From: Bacteroidia bacterium
Lineage (GTDB): Bacteria; Bacteroidota; Bacteroidia; Chitinophagales; Chitinophagaceae
DNA length: 47,530 nt
NCBI GenBank assembly: GCA_030427635.1
Contig: JAUIBA010000030.1
Location: 1-47,530, forward strand
Direction of reading: 5' to 3'
Part shown: positions 17,346 through 25,937 of the stretch, one piece after another
Layout: every line of letters begins with the position of its first letter
Numbering within the stretch: position 1 is the first letter of the stretch
Position numbers and translations under genes: made by a program
The notes under the pieces: generated by a model
Database searches by the model: none
Told to the model about the DNA's origin: nothing
Seen by the model: the letters and a program-made list of their open reading frames with translations, nothing else

Positions 17346-19235
17346 TTAGCGTACCCAGAAGAAACTGATGGTAAACAGAATAACCATTCCTATAACCATA
17401 ATAAAGATATAGGAACCCACCTGACCGCTTTGCAGCAGACGCAGTCTGTCACTGCCCCAGCGTACAGATTTTCCTACGCCATTTACTACAGCATCTATAC
17501 CACGGCGCTCAGCATACTTATCCATAAATTCAGAAAGCGCATTCAGCGGACGTGTTATTACTGCATCATATAGTTCATCTACATACCATTTGTTTTCCAG
17601 CAGCTTCGCAAAGCCTGTGCTTTCTGCAAACTGAGGTTTCTTGTTTACAGACCATGCTACACCTATCATCATTACCGATACTACAACGGAAAGTGTCATC
17701 AGTATCCACTCCGTGCTTTCAGCCAGATGATGTACGCCGAAATTTTTAACCACAGGCCCCAGAAATGATGCAAATGCATTGTGATGGCTTATTACTGCGG
17801 GCATACCTACATAACCACCTACTACCGATAGCAGGGCAAGTACCATAAGAGGAATGGTCATAGCCGCAGGGCTTTCATGCAGGTGATGGTGCTGCTCTTC
17901 AGTACCGCGGAATGTGCCGCTGAACGTAAGGAAGTAAAGGCGGAACATATAGAACGCCGTCATCATGGCTGCCAGCAGGCCAAATATGTACAGAACGGAA
18001 CTGTGTGCAAATGTGTTGGCCAGTATTTCATCTTTTGAAAAGAACCCGGAAAGACCAGGAAAACCGGATATAGCCAGACATCCTATAAGGAATGTAGTGC
18101 GGGTAACAGGCATATGCTTACCCAGTCCGCCCATTTTGCGGATATCCTGCTCACCACCCATAGCATGTATCACACTTCCCGATCCCAGGAACAACAGCGC
18201 TTTGAAGAACGCATGTGTCATTACGTGAAATACAGCAGTAGTATAAGCGCCTACACCCAGCGCCAGAAACATGAAGCCCAGCTGGCTTACCGTAGAGTAT
18301 GCCAGTACCTTTTTGATGTCGTACTGACGGATGGCAATAGTAGCAGCCAGTATAGCTGTAGCCAGCCCTATGAATGCTATCACATGCAGTACACCGGGGG
18401 TGAGATTGTAAAGAGCATTGCTGCGGGCTATCATATAGATACCGGCAGTAACCATCGTAGCCGCGTGTATGAGTGCCGATACCGGAGTAGGACCCGCCAT
18501 CGCATCGGGCAGCCAGGTGTACAGGGGTATCTGAGCGCTCTTACCGGTAGCGCCTATAAAGAAGCAAAGCGCAATCCAGCTGTGAACAGATGACGGAACG
18601 GCAGCATTGGCACCGCCCAGTGTGCTGAACAGCTCCTGATAGCCCAGTGTACCATAGTAGTATATCACCAGCATCATACCTACCAGAAAGCCCAGGTCAC
18701 CTATACGGTTCATAACAAAGGCTTTCTTTGCAGCATTTGTATAGTCGCGCTTTTTAAACCAGAATCCGATAAGGAGGTAAGAGCAGAGACCTACACCTTC
18801 CCAGCCTATGAACATTACCAGATAGTTGGCACCCAGTACCAGCAGCAGCATGGAGAACACAAAGAGGTTCAGATAGGCAAAATAGCGCACCATACCCTCG
18901 TCTTCATGCATATATGAGGTAGAATACAGGTGAATGAGCGAACCTACACCCGTAATAATGAGTAAAAACAAGGAGGAAAGAGCATCTAACTGAAAGGCAA
19001 ACGGAATGTTCAGATTGCCAGAGGAGATGAAATCAAACATGTTTACGATAACCGGACCATGAAATGCTGCACTGCGTACTTCAAAGAAGATACCCAGAGA
19101 TATAATGAATGAGGCCAGAATGGCGAGGGTGCCAATGGCGCCGCCCACAGACTTTGGCATTTTGTTCCAGAAAATACCGTTGATGAGGAAACCTATCAGT
19201 GGAAATAACGGTATCAAATAAACTACCTGAGACAT
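17346..19235 (-). CDS. nuoL: NADH-quinone oxidoreductase subunit L
   Basis: 629 residues; the largest antiporter-like subunit, which also carries the long lateral helix along the membrane arm (C-terminal 100 residues, ending SYIFIMVIGMVILFTISFFW). Landmarks: FIGWEGVGLCSYLLIGFWF, SAQIPLYTWLPDAMAGPTPV, IRQYDIKKVLAYSTVSQLGF, and ISGFPGLSGFFSKDEILA. A His-rich loop (EEQHHHLHESP) lies around residue 450. Complete and typical. 43 nt downstream of nuoK. Confidence 0.96.
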   Translation of the reverse strand: MSQVVYLIPLFPLIGFLINGIFWNKMPKSVGGAIGTLAILASFIISLGIFFEVRSAAFHGPVIVNMFDFISSGNLNIPFAFQLDALSSLFLLIITGVGSLIHLYSTSYMHEDEGMVRYFAYLNLFVFSMLLLVLGANYLVMFIGWEGVGLCSYLLIGFWFKKRDYTNAAKKAFVMNRIGDLGFLVGMMLVIYYYGTLGYQELFSTLGGANAAVPSSVHSWIALCFFIGATGKSAQIPLYTWLPDAMAGPTPVSALIHAATMVTAGIYMIARSNALYNLTPGVLHVIAFIGLATAILAATIAIRQYDIKKVLAYSTVSQLGFMFLALGVGAYTTAVFHVMTHAFFKALLFLGSGSVIHAMGGEQDIRKMGGLGKHMPVTRTTFLIGCLAISGFPGLSGFFSKDEILANTFAHSSVLYIFGLLAAMMTAFYMFRLYFLTFSGTFRGTEEQHHHLHESPAAMTIPLMVLALLSVVGGYVGMPAVISHHNAFASFLGPVVKNFGVHHLAESTEWILMTLSVVVSVMMIGVAWSVNKKPQFAESTGFAKLLENKWYVDELYDAVITRPLNALSEFMDKYAERRGIDAVVNGVGKSVRWGSDRLRLLQSGQVGSYIFIMVIGMVILFTISFFWVR

Positions 19236-19278
19236 ACTTTATCTTAATTGCCCTCTGCAGAGCTTTGAGTTATCGTAA

Positions 19279-19584
19279 TTAGTGCTTTAACCTGTTGAGT
19301 ATATTTATATCTACTGAGTGTACCTTCCTGTACATCATTACAATGACAGCAAGACCTACCGCTACCTCGGCAGCAGCTACAACCATTATGAAGAATACAA
19401 ATAACTGTGCATTGATATCGACATACATTTTTGAAAACGCTACCAGCAGCAGATTCACAGAGTTGAGCATCAGCTCTATACACATGAATATAATGATGGC
19501 ATTGCGCCGCATGAGTGCTCCCATAATACCTATTGAGAACAGCAACAGACTAAGGAACAGATAGTGTGTTGAATATACCGGCAT
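19279..19584 (-). CDS. nuoK: NADH-quinone oxidoreductase subunit K
   Basis: 101 residues, three membrane helices. Conserved buried glutamates of the proton channel are visible in FMCIELMLNSVNLLL and VVAAAEVAVGLAVIVMMYR. Length is standard. It sits between nuoJ and nuoL in canonical order. Confidence 0.95.
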   Translation of the reverse strand: MPVYSTHYLFLSLLLFSIGIMGALMRRNAIIIFMCIELMLNSVNLLLVAFSKMYVDINAQLFVFFIMVVAAAEVAVGLAVIVMMYRKVHSVDINILNRLKH

Positions 19585-19644
19585 AATATATATCTGAATA
19601 TGGTTAAATGAACTTGTTTCTTTTTCTATATCTGTAATGTGTTA

Positions 19645-20169
19645 TTACTGAGCTTCTCCCTCTGCTGGTAGCGCAGGTTCTTTTTTACCTATCACTACCG
19701 CACCTATCATAGCACTCAGGAACAATACACTACTTATCTCAAACGGAAGTACATATTCTTTGAACAGTACCTTTCCCAGATTATTTATAAGGCCAATGTC
19801 AATAGACTGTTTGTCTATCGGCATTGGAGATGCTTTATGAATCGCTGCTATCAGCACCAGGAAGAGTACACCTCCCGATATGACCCCCGCTACCTGAATA
19901 AGCTGCCCTTTTTGAGGCTCCACATCGGCATTGAGGTTCATAAGCATGATTACAAACAGGAAAAGTACCATAATAGCTCCGGTATATACTACAATATTCA
20001 CTATAGCCAGAAACTGGGCATTCATGATAAAATAGTGCCCGGATATGGCAAGAAATGTTCCTACAAGAAACAGAACACTGTTTACAGGGTTGCGGCTGAG
20101 GATAACTCCAAGCGCACATCCTACAGCAACGGCAGAAAAAAACCAGAAAAGCGTATCGTAAAGATTCAT
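19645..20169 (-). CDS. nuoJ: NADH-quinone oxidoreductase subunit J
   Basis: 174 residues, five membrane helices; its third helix (IVVYTGAIMVLFLFVIMLMN) carries the flexible pi-bulge region involved in coupling in complex I. Usual length. Its ATG begins 1 nt after the nuoI stop, indicating translational coupling. Confidence 0.94.
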   Translation of the reverse strand: MNLYDTLFWFFSAVAVGCALGVILSRNPVNSVLFLVGTFLAISGHYFIMNAQFLAIVNIVVYTGAIMVLFLFVIMLMNLNADVEPQKGQLIQVAGVISGGVLFLVLIAAIHKASPMPIDKQSIDIGLINNLGKVLFKEYVLPFEISSVLFLSAMIGAVVIGKKEPALPAEGEAQ

Positions 20170-20170
20170 C

Positions 20171-20680
20171 TTACTTATTATCTTTTTTGTGAGGGTGAGG
20201 AATAAGGAGATCTTCCTTCTTATATATAAAGCCCTCGCGCTTGTAGTTAGCAGGCATTACGGATTCTGAGAGGTAAACTGCGTCTTTAGGGCAGGCTTCC
20301 TCGCAGTAGCCGCAGAAAATGCAGCGTAGCATGTTTATTTCATAGCGTGCAGCATACTTTTCTTCGCGGTACAGGTTTTCTTCTCCTGCTTTACGCTCTG
20401 CTGCCTCCATGGTTATAGCTTCGGCAGGGCATGCCAGTGCACACAGGCCACAAGCTGTGCAGCGTTCTGCCCCGTTCTCGTCACGGTTCAGTACATGCAG
20501 CCCGCGAAATACCGGACTGAATGGACGCTTCTGCTCGGGATAGCTTACCGTAGCTTTCTTTTTGAATATATGGCTGGTGGTTGTGCCCAGACCCTTAATG
20601 ATAGACAACAGGTAGGTACGCTCCGAAAATGTCATCGGACTGCGGTCTATCTGTATGGCTCTGTTCGTTAACTTCTGCAT
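20171..20680 (-). CDS. nuoI: NADH-quinone oxidoreductase subunit I (two 4Fe-4S clusters)
   Basis: 169 residues from ATG 20678-20680; an in-frame TTG nine codons further up (20707) is less likely. Two ferredoxin-type CxxCxxCxxxCP motifs, CTACGLCALACP (C74, C77, C80, C84) and CIFCGYCEEACP (C120, C123, C126, C130), bind clusters N6a and N6b, which pass electrons toward N2 and the quinone. All eight ligands are intact. The 144-nt gap to nuoH is the longest within the operon. Confidence 0.95.
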   Translation of the reverse strand: MQKLTNRAIQIDRSPMTFSERTYLLSIIKGLGTTTSHIFKKKATVSYPEQKRPFSPVFRGLHVLNRDENGAERCTACGLCALACPAEAITMEAAERKAGEENLYREEKYAARYEINMLRCIFCGYCEEACPKDAVYLSESVMPANYKREGFIYKKEDLLIPHPHKKDNK

Positions 20681-20824
20681 TGTTTCTTCTTGTTTGAAGA
20701 ATGTCAATAATTATACGCTCTTCAGGGCTGTGCAACCGGGGTTATAATACTACGCCCCACAATGGCACAACTGCCTGTATTAATTTCGTCTGCTACCGGT
20801 ATTACTTGTTGTTACTCCGGTATA

Positions 20825-21898
20825 TTAGCTTTTAAATACCCACAGCACCAGCATGCCGGTTACCAGCATATTGGCCAGCGCCAGAGGTATCAGTCCTTTC
20901 CATCCCAGTTTCATAAGCTGGTCATACCTGAATCGGGGTAGTGTCCAGCGAACGAACATGAAGAATAAAACCATGCCTACGGCTTTGGATATCAATACAA
21001 GGATGCAAATAATACTGAATAGTAATGGCCCTGTAGCGGTAGCTACCTGATCCATAAACGGAAAGTTATAGCCACCAAAGTAGAGTGTAACTATAATGGC
21101 AGAGCTTATAAAGAGGTTTATATACTCAGCAAAGAGATAAAAACCCAGCTTCATAGATGAATACTCCTGATGATAACCCATGTTCAGCTCGCTTTCACAC
21201 TCCGGCAGGTCAAAAGGTGCGCGGTTCAGCTCGGCAAATGCACAGGTAAGGAATATGATAAAACCTACAGGCTGCTTGAATACATACCAGGAAAACCAGT
21301 TGCCATCCCAGAAGCCATGCTGCTGTGCTACTATATCGCGCAGGCTCAGAGAGCCAGACATCATAATGAGTGCAATAAGGCTGATACCCATAGCCAGCTC
21401 GTAAGAGATAGCCTGAGACGCCGCACGAATACTACTGAGCAGGGAAAACTTATTGTTGGAAGCCCAGCCGCCCAGCATTACACCATATACACCCAGGCTC
21501 ACTACACCAAACACAAACAGGATACCGATATTGATATCTGCTACCTGAAAGGTGATAGTACGGCCCGATGGTGCTATGTAGTCAGGACCCCAGGGTACTA
21601 CGGCACTGGTCATAAGTGCGGTAAGCATTGCCAGGCAGGGACCCAGAATGAAAATGAAGCGGGTAGAGCGGTCGGGAATGATTTCCTCTTTGAAAAAGAG
21701 TTTCAATCCGTCGGCCAGTGGCTGTAAAAGACCCATGGGTCCCGCACGGTTGGGTCCCAGACGGTCCTGCATAATAGCAGCCACCTTACGCTCGCCCCAT
21801 GTAGCATACATGGCAATACCCAGAGAGCCCATCAGTATCACGGAAATGATAATGAGCTTTTCTATTATCAGCGCTATGTCAACCTGTAGTAACAGCAT
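20825..21898 (-). CDS. nuoH: NADH-quinone oxidoreductase subunit H
   Basis: 357 residues, eight to nine membrane helices; anchors the peripheral arm and forms part of the quinone cavity. Diagnostic segments: ERKVAAIMQDRLGPNRAGP, GLLQPLADGLKLFFKEE, ELNRAPFDLPECESELNMGY (first acidic loop of the quinone site), and RWTLPRFRYDQLMKLGWK. Complete and typical. A TACTTTTG element lies 7 nt upstream of its ATG. Confidence 0.96.
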   Translation of the reverse strand: MLLLQVDIALIIEKLIIISVILMGSLGIAMYATWGERKVAAIMQDRLGPNRAGPMGLLQPLADGLKLFFKEEIIPDRSTRFIFILGPCLAMLTALMTSAVVPWGPDYIAPSGRTITFQVADINIGILFVFGVVSLGVYGVMLGGWASNNKFSLLSSIRAASQAISYELAMGISLIALIMMSGSLSLRDIVAQQHGFWDGNWFSWYVFKQPVGFIIFLTCAFAELNRAPFDLPECESELNMGYHQEYSSMKLGFYLFAEYINLFISSAIIVTLYFGGYNFPFMDQVATATGPLLFSIICILVLISKAVGMVLFFMFVRWTLPRFRYDQLMKLGWKGLIPLALANMLVTGMLVLWVFKS

Positions 21899-21905
21899 AC
21901 CGGCG

Positions 21906-21913
21906 CAAAAGTA
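21906..21913 (-). promoter_or_regulatory. Possible internal -7 element upstream of nuoH (TACTTTTG)
   Basis: Full match to TAnnTTTG on the minus strand, ending 7 nt before the nuoH ATG, in the 77-nt nuoG-nuoH spacer. No -33 TTG at correct spacing. It could be an internal promoter for nuoH-N or a chance AT-rich match. Confidence 0.25.
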
Positions 21914-21975
21914 ATTTTAGTTGTTTAAAAAAGTAACTACTCTGCAGTGACTACCGCAGACAGTTAATATTCATT

Positions 21976-23079
21976 TTATTTTTTCTGCAATCCAAAATCG
22001 TCAGAATGTGCAGGTCCGTCTATTTTAGACAGCTCCACATTCGGCTTGTTAACATCACTTATGTTGTGAATGTCCAGTGTGTATTTGGGTTGCTTTCCTA
22101 TCACCTTGTCTATAAGTACAGGGCTGGAATTACAGCCCACATTGCCCTGATAGTGTCCCTGTGCTATAACACTGCTGCGGGAAATTTTAGACGGGCCTTC
22201 TATTACCCAGTCTTTGGTTTCCTTCTTGTGGAAGCGGCAGTCGTTACATATCCATTCTTCCACCTCATTCCACTCGTCCTTACGGGCCGTAACACGGAAT
22301 ACCTCTTCGCCGCGCATCCATAGGCGCGCTTTACCACTGCAGGTAGGGCAGTCGCGGTGCGCATCTACCGGTTTGGTAAACCATACACGGTTTTTAAAGC
22401 GGAATGTTTTATCTGTAAGTGCACCTACGGGGCATACATCTATCACATTGCCTATGAAGTCATTATCCAGAGCCTTACCCAGCATGGTACTTATCTGTGC
22501 ATGGTCGCCACGCTCCAGTATACCATGTTCACGACGCTCAGTAAGCTGGTCGGCTGTATATACACACCGGAAACACATGATACAGCGGTTCATGTGCAGC
22601 GATATATATGGGCCTATGTCTTCTTTTTCAAACGTGCGACGCTTAAACTCATAGCGTGTAGCTTCAGAGCCATGCTCATAGCTCAGGTTCTGCAGGTCAC
22701 ACTCTCCGGCCTGGTCACACACGGGACAGTCCAGCGGATGATTAAGTAGCAGAAACTCCACCACACCCTTACGGGCGTCAAGCACACGGTCAGATGTGAT
22801 GTTTTTCACTTCCATACCATCCATAACAGTAGTGCGGCAGCTGGCCATAAGCTTTGGCATCGGGCGAGGGTCTTTTTCAGAGCCCTTGCTCACTTCTACC
22901 AGGCAGGTGCGGCACTTACCACCACTGTTCTTTAGCTTGCTGTAGTAGCACATGGCGGGTGGTGTCACATCGCCCCCTATCATACGCGCAGCATTCAGGA
23001 TAGTGGTACCCGGTGGCACCTCTATGCTGATGTTGTCGATGGTTACTTTAAAATTTGGATTTGGTGTCTGTTCTGACAT
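21976..23079 (-). CDS. nuoG: NADH-quinone oxidoreductase subunit G, short form
   Basis: 367 residues, against about 700-900 for the E. coli or Thermus type. All N-terminal cluster sites are present: 2Fe-2S (C44, C56, C59, C81), the His-ligated 4Fe-4S HPLDCPVCDQAGECDLQ (H114, C118, C121, C127), and a second 4Fe-4S (C166, C169, C172, C216). A further Cys quartet, CPTC (C244, C247) and CNDC (C278, C281), remains from the start of the molybdopterin-like domain, but the rest of that domain is absent. The stop is clean and nuoH follows after 77 nt, so this is a native short form and not a frameshift; as far as I recall, short NuoG is usual in Bacteroidota. Confidence 0.92.
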   Translation of the reverse strand: MSEQTPNPNFKVTIDNISIEVPPGTTILNAARMIGGDVTPPAMCYYSKLKNSGGKCRTCLVEVSKGSEKDPRPMPKLMASCRTTVMDGMEVKNITSDRVLDARKGVVEFLLLNHPLDCPVCDQAGECDLQNLSYEHGSEATRYEFKRRTFEKEDIGPYISLHMNRCIMCFRCVYTADQLTERREHGILERGDHAQISTMLGKALDNDFIGNVIDVCPVGALTDKTFRFKNRVWFTKPVDAHRDCPTCSGKARLWMRGEEVFRVTARKDEWNEVEEWICNDCRFHKKETKDWVIEGPSKISRSSVIAQGHYQGNVGCNSSPVLIDKVIGKQPKYTLDIHNISDVNKPNVELSKIDGPAHSDDFGLQKK

Positions 23080-23099
23080 AACAAATATTCTAAACTATT

Positions 23100-24455
23100 T
23101 TATGCACTGGCAGGTACGTGTATCGGGTCGGCATAGTGTGCCAGACCAAAATTGCGTGTCTGCGATTCTTCAGGATTCTTTACATGCCATTCAAATTCAT
23201 CGCGGAAGTGGCGGATGGCAGCAGCCACAGGCCATGCAGCAGCATCACCCAGCGGACAGATGGTATTACCTTCTATCTTACGCTGAATGTCCCACAGCAG
23301 GTCTATGTCGCTCATCTTACCCTTTCCGTACTCTATGTTCTTCAGTATTTTATACATCCAGCCGGTACCCTCACGGCAAGGGCTGCACTGTCCGCAGCTC
23401 TCGTGATTGTAGAAGCGGGCCAGTGTCATAGTATGGCGTACCACACACTGGGCATCATCCAGTACTATGAAGCCGCCGGAACCCATCATGGTACCGGTAG
23501 CAAATCCCCCGTCCGACAGGCTTTCGTAGTTCATATACCGGGTTTCGCCTTTTGCTGTTTTCAGCAGCAGGTTGGCCGGTACTATTGGCACCGATGAGCC
23601 ACCGGGAATACATGCCTTCAGGCTTCTGCCCTTAGGGATACCACCACAATACTCATCACTGTATATAAACTCCTCTACAGAGCAGGTCATATCTATTTCA
23701 TATACGCCGGGCTTGTTCACATTTCCGCATACAGAAAGCAGTTTTGTTCCTGTAGAGCGGCCCACGCCTATTTTGGCATATTCCTCGCCACCCATCTGTA
23801 TGATAGGAACCACAGCAGCCAGTGTTTCCACATTGTTTACCACCGTAGGGCGCATCCATACACCCTGTATAGCCGGGAATGGAGGCTTCATACGTGGGTT
23901 ACCACGTTTACCCTCCAGCGACTCAATCAGGGCTGTTTCTTCCCCGCATATATAAGCCCCGGCTCCGCGGTGCACATATATTTCACAGTCAAAGCCTGAG
24001 CCCAGTATGTTCTTGCCCAGCCAGCCTGCATTTTTCGCTTCGGCTATAGCCTGCTCCAGTATGTCTGGTATCCATGCATACTCCCCGCGTATGTATACAT
24101 AGGTAGCATTGCTGCCCAGTGCGTAACTGCTTATCAGCAGCCCTTCTATGAACAGGTGCGGATGAAACTCCATCAGGTAGCGGTCCTTAAAGGTACCCGG
24201 CTCTGACTCATCGGCATTACATACCAGATGGCGGGGTACACCTTCAGGCTTTGCCAGGAAGCTCCATTTCATGCCGGTAGGGAAGCCGGCACCACCACGG
24301 CCACGCAGACCGCTCTTTTTCACCTCTTCCACTATATCGGCAGGCGACATTTTAAATGCCTTTTCTGCCGTGGTATAGCCACCATTTTTCCGGTATGTTT
24401 CATAATAACGGATACCTTCTATGTGGTCGTTCGCTAACAGTAATTTTATTCCCAT
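23100..24455 (-). CDS. nuoF: NADH-quinone oxidoreductase subunit F (NADH/FMN-binding)
   Basis: 451 residues; the NADH-oxidising subunit at the tip of the peripheral arm. FMN/NADH-binding segments GLRGRGGAGFPTGMKWSF (about 50-67) and GAGAYICGEETALIESLEGK (about 170-190) are intact, and cluster N3 is bound by ESCGQCSPCREGT (about 352-362) and a fourth Cys in TICPLGD (about 399). Length is standard. It lies 20 nt before nuoG and 41 nt after the NTF2-like gene. A small G/C hairpin (24464-24477) stands just upstream of its start. Confidence 0.96.
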   Translation of the reverse strand: MGIKLLLANDHIEGIRYYETYRKNGGYTTAEKAFKMSPADIVEEVKKSGLRGRGGAGFPTGMKWSFLAKPEGVPRHLVCNADESEPGTFKDRYLMEFHPHLFIEGLLISSYALGSNATYVYIRGEYAWIPDILEQAIAEAKNAGWLGKNILGSGFDCEIYVHRGAGAYICGEETALIESLEGKRGNPRMKPPFPAIQGVWMRPTVVNNVETLAAVVPIIQMGGEEYAKIGVGRSTGTKLLSVCGNVNKPGVYEIDMTCSVEEFIYSDEYCGGIPKGRSLKACIPGGSSVPIVPANLLLKTAKGETRYMNYESLSDGGFATGTMMGSGGFIVLDDAQCVVRHTMTLARFYNHESCGQCSPCREGTGWMYKILKNIEYGKGKMSDIDLLWDIQRKIEGNTICPLGDAAAWPVAAAIRHFRDEFEWHVKNPEESQTRNFGLAHYADPIHVPASA

Positions 24456-24496
24456 AAGTACATCCCCTTACCGGGGGCTTATATTACCAAATATAT

Positions 24497-24931
24497 TTAC
24501 TTTTCTTTCGCCATGGATACACTCTGTCGTGCAAAGAGTACCCAGTGATTATTTTCCCATTGCCACACCTGCAGTACCTTCAGTCTGAAAGACATCAGCT
24601 TTCCATCCAGTGCCGCATCTATGCTGGCTATGTTTCTTACTGCGGCCACTACGCCCGATGTTGTTATTTCCGGCTTCGTGGTCTCAATTTTTTTATAACT
24701 CAGCTTCCCGTTATACAGGTCGTTTATTACCTCCTGTTTTGATTCTATCCAGCCGTTGGAGTGCCCGTAACTTACCTTGTCACTCAGCAGCCATTTCAGC
24801 GCAGCGCTGTCATGGGTCTCCAATGCATGGTCAAAATCTGAGATAGAATGACTGAGACTGCCATAGTCAGGCTGTTGTGCCTGCACTGTCATTGTTATCA
24901 ATGCCAGCATTATGGTCAGTAACAATCTCAT
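24497..24931 (-). CDS. Exported NTF2-like (DUF4440/SnoaL-type) protein inside the nuo operon
   Basis: 144 residues with a signal peptide (MRLLLTIMLALITMTVQA, then QQPDYG). The mature part (ISDFDHALETHDSAALKWLL, VSYGHSNGWIESKQEVINDL, QVWQWENNHWVLFARQS) has the pattern of the NTF2-like superfamily, DUF4440 type. These small cone-shaped domains are often enzymes or ligand binders; no active site can be assigned here. Its ATG directly abuts the TAG of the preceding AHSA1-like gene (TAGATG), so the two are coupled. It is not a complex I subunit known to me; exported location would put it on the other side of the membrane from the NuoEFG module. Confidence 0.75.
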   Translation of the reverse strand: MRLLLTIMLALITMTVQAQQPDYGSLSHSISDFDHALETHDSAALKWLLSDKVSYGHSNGWIESKQEVINDLYNGKLSYKKIETTKPEITTSGVVAAVRNIASIDAALDGKLMSFRLKVLQVWQWENNHWVLFARQSVSMAKEK

Positions 24932-25339
24932 CTAATCCCTGTTTTCAAAAATCATAATATAATCTTCCAGCGGGTCAAAGAAGAAATCAGTCCAGCCCTC
25001 ACGGTGGTCTTTCATTGCTTCTTCTGTAGGAAATCCGGTCTGTACAAGACTTACGCGGGTTCCTCCGTTGGTGCCTGATAGTGAAAACACTACTTCGGTC
25101 GGTTTTGTTCCTTCAGGCCAGTCGGTAGTAAGCCAGGTTATGGCCAGCTCCTTATCGTCAGCCCTTAATACGGTTCCGGTTGCCCATCCTCCAAACATGG
25201 AAAACGCTCCTCCGGTTCTGGTCTCCAGCACAGCATCCTCACCACTCCACTTTCTTATCAGCGCCGGGTCAGTGAGCAGTTGCATCACGGTGCCAGGCGT
25301 GGCCGACAGAAAAAACTCAAGTTTCAGGTCGTTTGCCAT
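24932..25339 (-). CDS. SRPBCC / AHSA1-like domain protein inside the nuo operon
   Basis: 135 residues, cytoplasmic (no signal peptide). Segments such as TPGTVMQLLTDPALIRKWSG, GGAFSMFGGWATGTVL, ITWLTTDWPEGTKPTEVVFS and a C-terminal helix HREGWTDFFFDPLEDYIM follow the helix-grip fold of the Bet v1/START superfamily in the Aha1-C-terminal-like (AHSA1) branch. These proteins bind hydrophobic ligands or act as co-chaperones. It starts 1 nt after the nuoE stop (TGATATG) and ends directly at the next start, a strong sign of translation from the nuo mRNA. A role in complex I assembly is possible but is inference. Confidence 0.8.
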   Translation of the reverse strand: MANDLKLEFFLSATPGTVMQLLTDPALIRKWSGEDAVLETRTGGAFSMFGGWATGTVLRADDKELAITWLTTDWPEGTKPTEVVFSLSGTNGGTRVSLVQTGFPTEEAMKDHREGWTDFFFDPLEDYIMIFENRD

Positions 25340-25340
25340 A

Positions 25341-25838
25341 TCAGTTAGCAGCGGCCCCTCTCAGTTCTTCTATCAGGCTGTCTATTTTTTCCTTTGTCAG
25401 GTGCTCCCTGTAGGTTTTGCCCAGCTGCATCATAGGTGCATAGCCACATGCTCCCAGGCATTCAGCGGGTTTCAGGGTAAAAAGACCATCAGGAGTGGTT
25501 TCGCCAGGGCCTATACCCAGCTTCTCCTTGATGTAGTCTATAATTTCATCGCTTCCGTTCAGCATGCACGGGCCCGTCTGGCATACCTCCAGCAGGTATT
25601 TACCCACAGGCTTCATATTGAACATGGTATAGAATGTAGCCACCTCATATACCTCTATAGGAAGAATATCCAGCAGGCTGGCCACATAATCCATAACCGG
25701 TACATCCAGCCATCCGCCAAACTCGTCCTGGGCCAGGTGCAGCAGTGGTATCAGCGCACTTTTCTGCTTTCCTTCCGGGTAGCGGGCTATGATTTCCCGC
25801 ACCTTGTTCATTTTCTCCTCTGAAAAACGAATTTCCAT
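25341..25838 (-). CDS. nuoE: NADH-quinone oxidoreductase subunit E (2Fe-2S)
   Basis: 165 residues, thioredoxin-like ferredoxin. The 2Fe-2S cluster N1a ligands are C86 and C91 (CQTGPC) and C127 and C131 (CLGAC), matching the family's spaced pattern. YEVATFYTMFNMKPVGKYLL is diagnostic. Full length. It is followed after 1 nt by the AHSA1-like gene where nuoF would normally come next. Confidence 0.96.
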   Translation of the reverse strand: MEIRFSEEKMNKVREIIARYPEGKQKSALIPLLHLAQDEFGGWLDVPVMDYVASLLDILPIEVYEVATFYTMFNMKPVGKYLLEVCQTGPCMLNGSDEIIDYIKEKLGIGPGETTPDGLFTLKPAECLGACGYAPMMQLGKTYREHLTKEKIDSLIEELRGAAAN

Positions 25839-25937
25839 TTATATTGTTGATTAGCTTACTGGCCTCAGGCCACAATGCGTTATCAATTCTTTTCTTTCTA
25901 AATAGCAGCTGTTTTATAAAACAGCAGTACTCTCTTT

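Noticed and set aside
21976-23079. NuoG as a truncated or frameshifted gene
   Set aside because: Clean stop, normal spacing to nuoH and no remnant of the molybdopterin domain downstream.
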